Source of the DNA: Streptomyces uncialis
GTDB lineage: Bacteria; Actinomycetota; Actinomycetes; Streptomycetales; Streptomycetaceae
Assembly (NCBI RefSeq): GCF_036250755.1
Contig: NZ_CP109583.1
Coordinates: forward strand, 2,418,001-2,482,000
DNA length: 64,000 bases
Direction: 5' to 3'
Part shown: positions 60,053 to 64,000 of the stretch, one piece after another
How the letters are laid out: each line of letters starts with the position of its first letter
Numbering within the stretch: the first letter of the stretch is position 1
The notes under the pieces: generated by a model
Seen by the model: only the letters and a program-made list of their open reading frames with translations
Databases searched by the model: none
What the model was told of the DNA's origin: nothing
Translations under genes and position numbers: made by a program

Positions 60053-62173
60053 TCAGAACAGCCGCAGTTCGGGTTCCTGGGGACCGGACTGCCCACGGTT
60101 GCGGCGCGAGCGCCTTCCTCGCCTGGGCCTGGGCAGATGCGGGACGCGTGCTTCCTGAGGCAGGTTCTGCCAGGTGGGGCGAAGTCCGTGGATCTCGACC
60201 GGACCGACGAGCGTCCGCAGATGATCCCGGGTCTCCTCGTCCGTGGAGTAGAGCACCGTGGCGCGGCTCGCCCGGGTCATCAGCACGTGATAGGCGTGAC
60301 GGACGAGCCGGGCGAACTCCTGGTCGTCTACGCTTCCGGCCTTCACCTTGGGGTCGAACGAGCCGGGCCGGGCCACTCGCTTGGCGTCCGACTCAGGGTC
60401 CTTTCGGTCCTTGCCCCGGTTGAACACCCATCGGCCGTCGCGGCGCACCATGTCCTCACCCATGATGACGCCGCACCAGTCCCACTCGAGGCCCTGCGCC
60501 GTGTACACACAGCCGATCTGACCGAGACCGTTCTCGTGCACGGACCAGATCTTCGACGGGGGCGCGTCGTTCTCGCAGAAGCTCTCGCTGTCCGCGTTCC
60601 ACGGCCGGTGCCAGTCACCGATGCGGACATCGTCCTCCAGTCGCCTCTCCTCGCCCAGCGGCTTCGTCCAGGGCCAGCAGTATCCGGCGACCATACGGGC
60701 GGAGGCCCCGGCGAGGGCTTCGGTACGGATGATGTCCTCGAGCTCCGCCGGAGTCTCCGCCACCTCGATGTGCATCAGCCCGTCAGGAGTCCAAGGGTCC
60801 AGCACCTCGTCCGTCACACCGAGCAGCCCGCGTACCCAGCGGATGTAGGCGTCGCTGCCGCCGCATCGGTACTGCTCCCGGAGGCCGTACTCCACGACCC
60901 GGGCACCGCGCCGCTGGCCGGCGTCCTTGATCAGGCCGACGGTGCCGACCTCGTTCGGACGGACGCACTGCCCCTCGTCGAGGAAGAACACGGTCAGGCG
61001 CGACGCGTCGAGCAACTCGTCCACCTGAGGCTGTGTGCCCTGGTCCTCGGGCTTCCAGAAGCGGCTGGTGGACCGGTCACGCAGGCGGTGCGCCTCGTCG
61101 CAGATCAAGACGTCCAAGAGCGGGTCCGGCGGGGTGACGAAGCTGCTGAAGTAGGTGAACGTCTCCCTGAACTCCCGGTCGCCGTAGCCGACGTGTTCCT
61201 GGAGCGCACCGTTGAAGGCCCTGCTGCCGCTCGCGTACTTGACCGTCCGCCCCTGGCCCTCCAGCTCCGCCTTCACCTGGAGCCCGATGGCGCTCTTGCC
61301 GGTACCGGCGCCCCCGGTCACCAGGAAGATCACGCGCTGCTCGTCCGGGATCAAGGCGGGGTGGGTAGAGGACGGCAGGACTCGTTCGGCGGCGTTCAGG
61401 ATGTGGTCGGCGACTGTCTTCTGCCGCCCGCGCAGAGTGAACACGGTGTCGAGTCCCTCCGACCAGATCATGGCGTCCAGCAGGGGGGTGTTGCGCAGTC
61501 CCATCCTTCTCATGAGGCTCTCAGCGGCGGCGGCGCTGCCCTCCGGGGCGAAGTGCGTCCGCAGGTCGGCCAAGAGCTCTTCGCGCCGGTCACCCGTGTA
61601 CACGGGTGCATAGACGCCGGTCGGAGCGTCCACATCGGTCAGGGGCCGCGCGGAGGAGTCCGTGGCATTGTGCAGATAGGCGAATCCCCCGCACTCGAAG
61701 TCGCTCCCGTACAAGGGCCCTTTGTCGCTCGTGAAGGCTTCGAAGTACTCGCGCAACTGCAGTGCGGGATGCTTCTTGGCTCCCATTCCCTCCACATACA
61801 GCAGCTCCGCGGTGGCATGCTCCACCCTGGTCACCATCGACCAGCGTTTCAACTCGACAAGTTGTACGGACAGCCGATGTTCCAGCGGATGCTGTCCCAC
61901 GAGGACGACATCGATGAGACGAGGATCCCCCGGGCGGTCGGTCTCGTCGAGCGTGGCGGCGCACTCCACGATCATCTCGACGTTCCCACGGTCGGCGGCG
62001 ACCAGGTCCGAAGCGAGGCTCACCAGGCTCTCCGCCCACGCCGCGCGCTCGGTCTCCGAGGCATCCGCGCCTCTGAAGTGCCGCCATCTGGCGGCGAGAT
62101 GCGGCACCATACGATGCCTCGAGTTCAGGGTGAGCAGATCCTGCGCCGCCAATTTCAGCAGGAGCATGGACAC
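60053..62173 (-). CDS. DUF2075-type nuclease-helicase fusion 2
   Basis: A 706-aa paralogue of the gene at 57708. N-terminal PD-(D/E)xK-like core: PRLIDVVLVG and SVQLVELKRW. Helicase part: Walker A VTGGAGTGKSAIGLQ, Walker B VLICDEAHRLRD, DEGQCVRPNE, QYRCGGSDAYIRW, GCVYTAQGLEWDWCGVIMG and HAYHVLMTRASRA. The C-terminal 30 residues are a basic Arg-rich tail. The start is GTG 62173, 9 nt after GGGGGG; ATG 62167 is 6 nt further. Upstream lies the same leader hairpin as in gene 1. Despite similar architecture the two proteins are clearly divergent, so this is not a recent duplication. Confidence 0.85.
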   Translation of the reverse strand: MSMLLLKLAAQDLLTLNSRHRMVPHLAARWRHFRGADASETERAAWAESLVSLASDLVAADRGNVEMIVECAATLDETDRPGDPRLIDVVLVGQHPLEHRLSVQLVELKRWSMVTRVEHATAELLYVEGMGAKKHPALQLREYFEAFTSDKGPLYGSDFECGGFAYLHNATDSSARPLTDVDAPTGVYAPVYTGDRREELLADLRTHFAPEGSAAAAESLMRRMGLRNTPLLDAMIWSEGLDTVFTLRGRQKTVADHILNAAERVLPSSTHPALIPDEQRVIFLVTGGAGTGKSAIGLQVKAELEGQGRTVKYASGSRAFNGALQEHVGYGDREFRETFTYFSSFVTPPDPLLDVLICDEAHRLRDRSTSRFWKPEDQGTQPQVDELLDASRLTVFFLDEGQCVRPNEVGTVGLIKDAGQRRGARVVEYGLREQYRCGGSDAYIRWVRGLLGVTDEVLDPWTPDGLMHIEVAETPAELEDIIRTEALAGASARMVAGYCWPWTKPLGEERRLEDDVRIGDWHRPWNADSESFCENDAPPSKIWSVHENGLGQIGCVYTAQGLEWDWCGVIMGEDMVRRDGRWVFNRGKDRKDPESDAKRVARPGSFDPKVKAGSVDDQEFARLVRHAYHVLMTRASRATVLYSTDEETRDHLRTLVGPVEIHGLRPTWQNLPQEARVPHLPRPRRGRRSRRNRGQSGPQEPELRLF

Positions 62174-62268
62174 GAGGTGGTTCCCCCCAGGGCACGAGTG
62201 ATTCGTGCGGGTGGGGGCGTGTCCGTGTGAGGAAGCCCGTCGGGCCGCGACCGGTACCGATGATCTTA
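62174..62268 (-). promoter_or_regulatory. Promoter and conserved hairpin leader of DUF2075 gene 2
   Basis: On the minus strand a TAAGAT -10 box (62268-62263) is followed by GCGGCCCGACGGGCTTCC (62248-62231) and the hairpin. CCCCCA (part of 62218-62212) pairs with TGGGGG (62189-62184), and GCACGA (62208-62203) pairs with TCGTGC (62197-62192). TGGGGG is the ribosome binding site. The block GGACACGCCCCCACCCGCAC, continuing as GARTCACT, is shared with gene 1. Confidence 0.6.
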
Positions 62269-62419
62269 GGCAAACCGTCGCGGAAGCCGACAACGCCGTC
62301 CCGTCGCGGACCGGATCGGTGTGGTGGGTGGCTGGATCACGGGGTCGCGGATGGATGACCCCGCAGGGGCACCGGCCCGCGAGCGATGTGCCCCCTCGCG
62401 GCGTTGCGCCGGAGCCGCC

Positions 62420-62470
62420 GCTCCCGTCCTGTCCCGAGGCCGCCAGCACGGCATGGCACAGGACGGGAGC
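62420..62470. terminator. 13-bp inverted repeat, probable terminator
   Basis: GCTCCCGTCCTGT (62420-62432) pairs with ACAGGACGGGAGC (62458-62470), spacer 25 nt. It lies 93 nt beyond the reductase stop on the minus strand and probably ends the ferredoxin-reductase transcript. The remaining 389-bp gap has no gene. Confidence 0.5.
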
Positions 62471-62562
62471 CGTCCTGGCAGGTCCGGACCGGATCCGACC
62501 GGGCCCGCCACCGCCCGGCCACCGCCCGGGCGGGGTCCGATCACCGCCCGGGCGGAGGCCGG

Positions 62563-63837
62563 TCAGCCGACGGAGCCCGCGTAGCCTCCGCTGCGGTTCG
62601 CCACGTGGTCCTGGAGCGAGAAGCCCTCCCCCCTCGCCTCGTCGAGGGTCAGCCCGGCCCCCGGTTGCATGAGTCGGCGGGCCGCCAGATGGTCCACGGG
62701 GCGGTTGACGGATTCGACCGCCAGCAGGGTTCCGCCTCTGAACAGGAGGACGGAGAACGCCCTGGGGCCGTCGCCGAGCAACACCTCCTCGTCGTGGCCG
62801 TCGGCATGTCCCGCGATCTGGAGCGTCGTCGAGAACTGGTCGCTCCAGAACCAGGGCGCTTCCTCGTAGGAGCCCGGTGCGCCGGTCAGCCGGGCCGCGA
62901 CCAGCCGGGCGTGACCGACGGCGTTCTGGACCGATTCGAGCCGCCGCAGGTCTCCGGAGCGGACCTGCGGGAACGCCGCGCAGTCGCCGATGGCCGAGAT
63001 GTGGGAGTCGCCGGTCAGCAACCGGGAATCGACGGTGATGCCGTCGCCCACGGCGAGACCGGCCGCGGCGGCCAGTTCCGTGCGCGGGGTGACTCCGACA
63101 CCGATCAGGACGAGGTCGGCGGGGAGCCTTCGGCCGTCGGCCAGTTCCACCGCCGTCACCGCCCCGCGACGGTCCCCGTGCAGGGCCGCGACCCCCTGAC
63201 CGCACAGCAACCGGGTGCCCTTGCTCCGGTGCAACCGTGCGAAGTGCCCGGCGGTTCGCGCCGAGACGGTCCGGGCGAGCGGGCGGTCCAGCGCCTCGAC
63301 GACCGTCACCTCACAGCCCGACTCCCGCGCCGCCGCAGCGAATTCCAGCCCGATGAACCCGGCCCCCACCACGACCGCGTGCCGGGCGGAGGCGAGTGAC
63401 GCCCGCAGTGCGACGGCGTCTTCCGCGGTACGCAGGACATGCACTCCGCGCAGTCCGGCCCCCGGCACACCGAGTGTGCGCGGCCGGGCTCCGGTGGCGA
63501 GGACGAGATGGCCGTACCCGTACCCGGAGCCGTCGGCGAGACGGACCGTGCGGGCGACCGGGTCGATTCCCGTCACCGTGCCCCTGACCAGGTCGATCGA
63601 CCGGCGTACGTAGTACGTGGCGGGCCGCAGCCACAGCTGCGACTCGTCCGCCTCGCCCATGAGATACGTCTTGGAGAGCGGCGGGCGTTCGTAAGGAAGC
63701 GCGTCCTCGGCGCTGATGAGCGTGATGGGTCCCGGGTATCCGTGCTCGCGCAGGGACGCCGCTGTCTGGAACCCGCCCTGCCCCGCTCCCACCACGACGA
63801 CGGATTCCGGCCGCGTGGGCCGTGCGGCGGCCGTCAT
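62563..63837 (-). CDS. NAD(P)/FAD-dependent ferredoxin reductase
   Basis: A 424-aa flavoprotein of the putidaredoxin/rhodocoxin reductase family. FAD motif VVVVGAGQGGFQTA near residue 14, PPLSKTYLMG near residue 54, NAD(P) motif VVVGAGFIGLEFAAAA near residue 155 and a second FAD-binding segment SHISAIGDCAAFP near residue 285. It transfers electrons from NAD(P)H to a [2Fe-2S] ferredoxin, here encoded immediately upstream with a 1-nt overlap (TGATG). Such a pair usually serves a P450. The start is ATG 63837. Confidence 0.92.
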   Translation of the reverse strand: MTAAARPTRPESVVVVGAGQGGFQTAASLREHGYPGPITLISAEDALPYERPPLSKTYLMGEADESQLWLRPATYYVRRSIDLVRGTVTGIDPVARTVRLADGSGYGYGHLVLATGARPRTLGVPGAGLRGVHVLRTAEDAVALRASLASARHAVVVGAGFIGLEFAAAARESGCEVTVVEALDRPLARTVSARTAGHFARLHRSKGTRLLCGQGVAALHGDRRGAVTAVELADGRRLPADLVLIGVGVTPRTELAAAAGLAVGDGITVDSRLLTGDSHISAIGDCAAFPQVRSGDLRRLESVQNAVGHARLVAARLTGAPGSYEEAPWFWSDQFSTTLQIAGHADGHDEEVLLGDGPRAFSVLLFRGGTLLAVESVNRPVDHLAARRLMQPGAGLTLDEARGEGFSLQDHVANRSGGYAGSVG

Positions 63838-64000
63838 CAGTACTGCCGTTCGGGCAGGTGGACGATCAGGCCGTCCAGGGCGCCGGTCACCTTGAGCTGG
63901 CAGCTCAGCCGGCTGTTGGGCAGCCGGTCGGCGGCGGTGAAGCCGAGCATGTGCTCCTCCTCCGGCTGCGCCTGCTCCAGCGCGTCCAGGGAGGTCTCGT
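63837..64000 (-). CDS. [2Fe-2S] ferredoxin (3' part)
   Basis: The last ~53 residues are visible on the minus strand; the 5' end lies beyond the window. The sequence [20 protein letters not shown] followed by [20 protein letters not shown] and RQY is the typical C-terminal half of vertebrate-type/ISC-like [2Fe-2S] ferredoxins, with the final cluster cysteine in SRLSCQL. The stop overlaps the reductase ATG by 1 nt, so the two are coupled. It is the expected electron carrier for the reductase. Confidence 0.88.
   Translation of the reverse strand, partial: ETSLDALEQAQPEEEHMLGFTAADRLPNSRLSCQLKVTGALDGLIVHLPERQY

Overview
The window is very GC-rich, with short 4-bp gene overlaps, frequent GTG/TTG starts and gene families typical of Streptomyces (conservon, SepF-like protein, ZAS anti-sigma factor, CYP157-like P450, SCO0930-type lipoprotein). 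It is best read as a chromosomal segment of a Streptomyces or close relative. Order and content around argF, arginine deiminase and the SepF-like gene recall the S. coelicolor argF/sflB region. That comparison is from memory and was not computed.

Layout. 1-12.1 kb: the 3' end of an enediyne-type biosynthetic locus. It holds a partial iterative PKS (KS-AT-ACP-KR-DH-PPTase), its hotdog thioesterase, an MFS exporter, a UbiB/AarF-like kinase, a free-standing ketoreductase split over two frames, a HEAT-repeat protein with Ca-binding-like loops, and a soluble unknown protein. Two strong hairpins close it. 12.3-24 kb: core and accessory metabolism, with a MetE-like methyltransferase, a large zinc metalloprotease, a secreted ricin-type lectin, a hydrolase/TetR divergent pair with twin operators, an ATP-binding regulator, a serine hydrolase, argF and arginine deiminase. 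24.1-31.8 kb: a truncated response regulator beside a dispersed 86-bp repeat, a sortase with its secreted partner, the Hen1-Pnkp RNA-repair operon and an F420-type oxidoreductase. 32-41.4 kb: two MazG-like proteins flanking an ATPase with an altered P-loop and a SepF-like protein, a secreted unknown, an M64 peptidase and an HTH-TPR regulator.

41.4-47.7 kb: a complete conservon (cvnA-D) followed by a CYP157-like P450 lacking ExxR, a second P450 and an enoyl-CoA hydratase, all on the minus strand. 48.5-50.9 kb: anti-sigma factor, ECF sigma factor and a secreted DUF1996 protein. 51.1-55.5 kb: two cell-surface-type unknowns (one LysM-like) and a lipoprotein. 55.5-62.3 kb: an accessory island. It contains 86-bp repeats, a decayed helicase, two convergent DUF2075-type nuclease-helicase genes and a 42-aa membrane peptide between them. 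62.5-64 kb: a ferredoxin reductase and the end of its ferredoxin.

The two observations I rate highest are these. (1) The two DUF2075 genes share a conserved 5' leader that folds so that a CCCCCA segment pairs with the Shine-Dalgarno run UGGGGG. (2) The split ketoreductase carries an in-frame G_GGC_CCG heptamer exactly where a -1 slip would restore the normal KR sequence.
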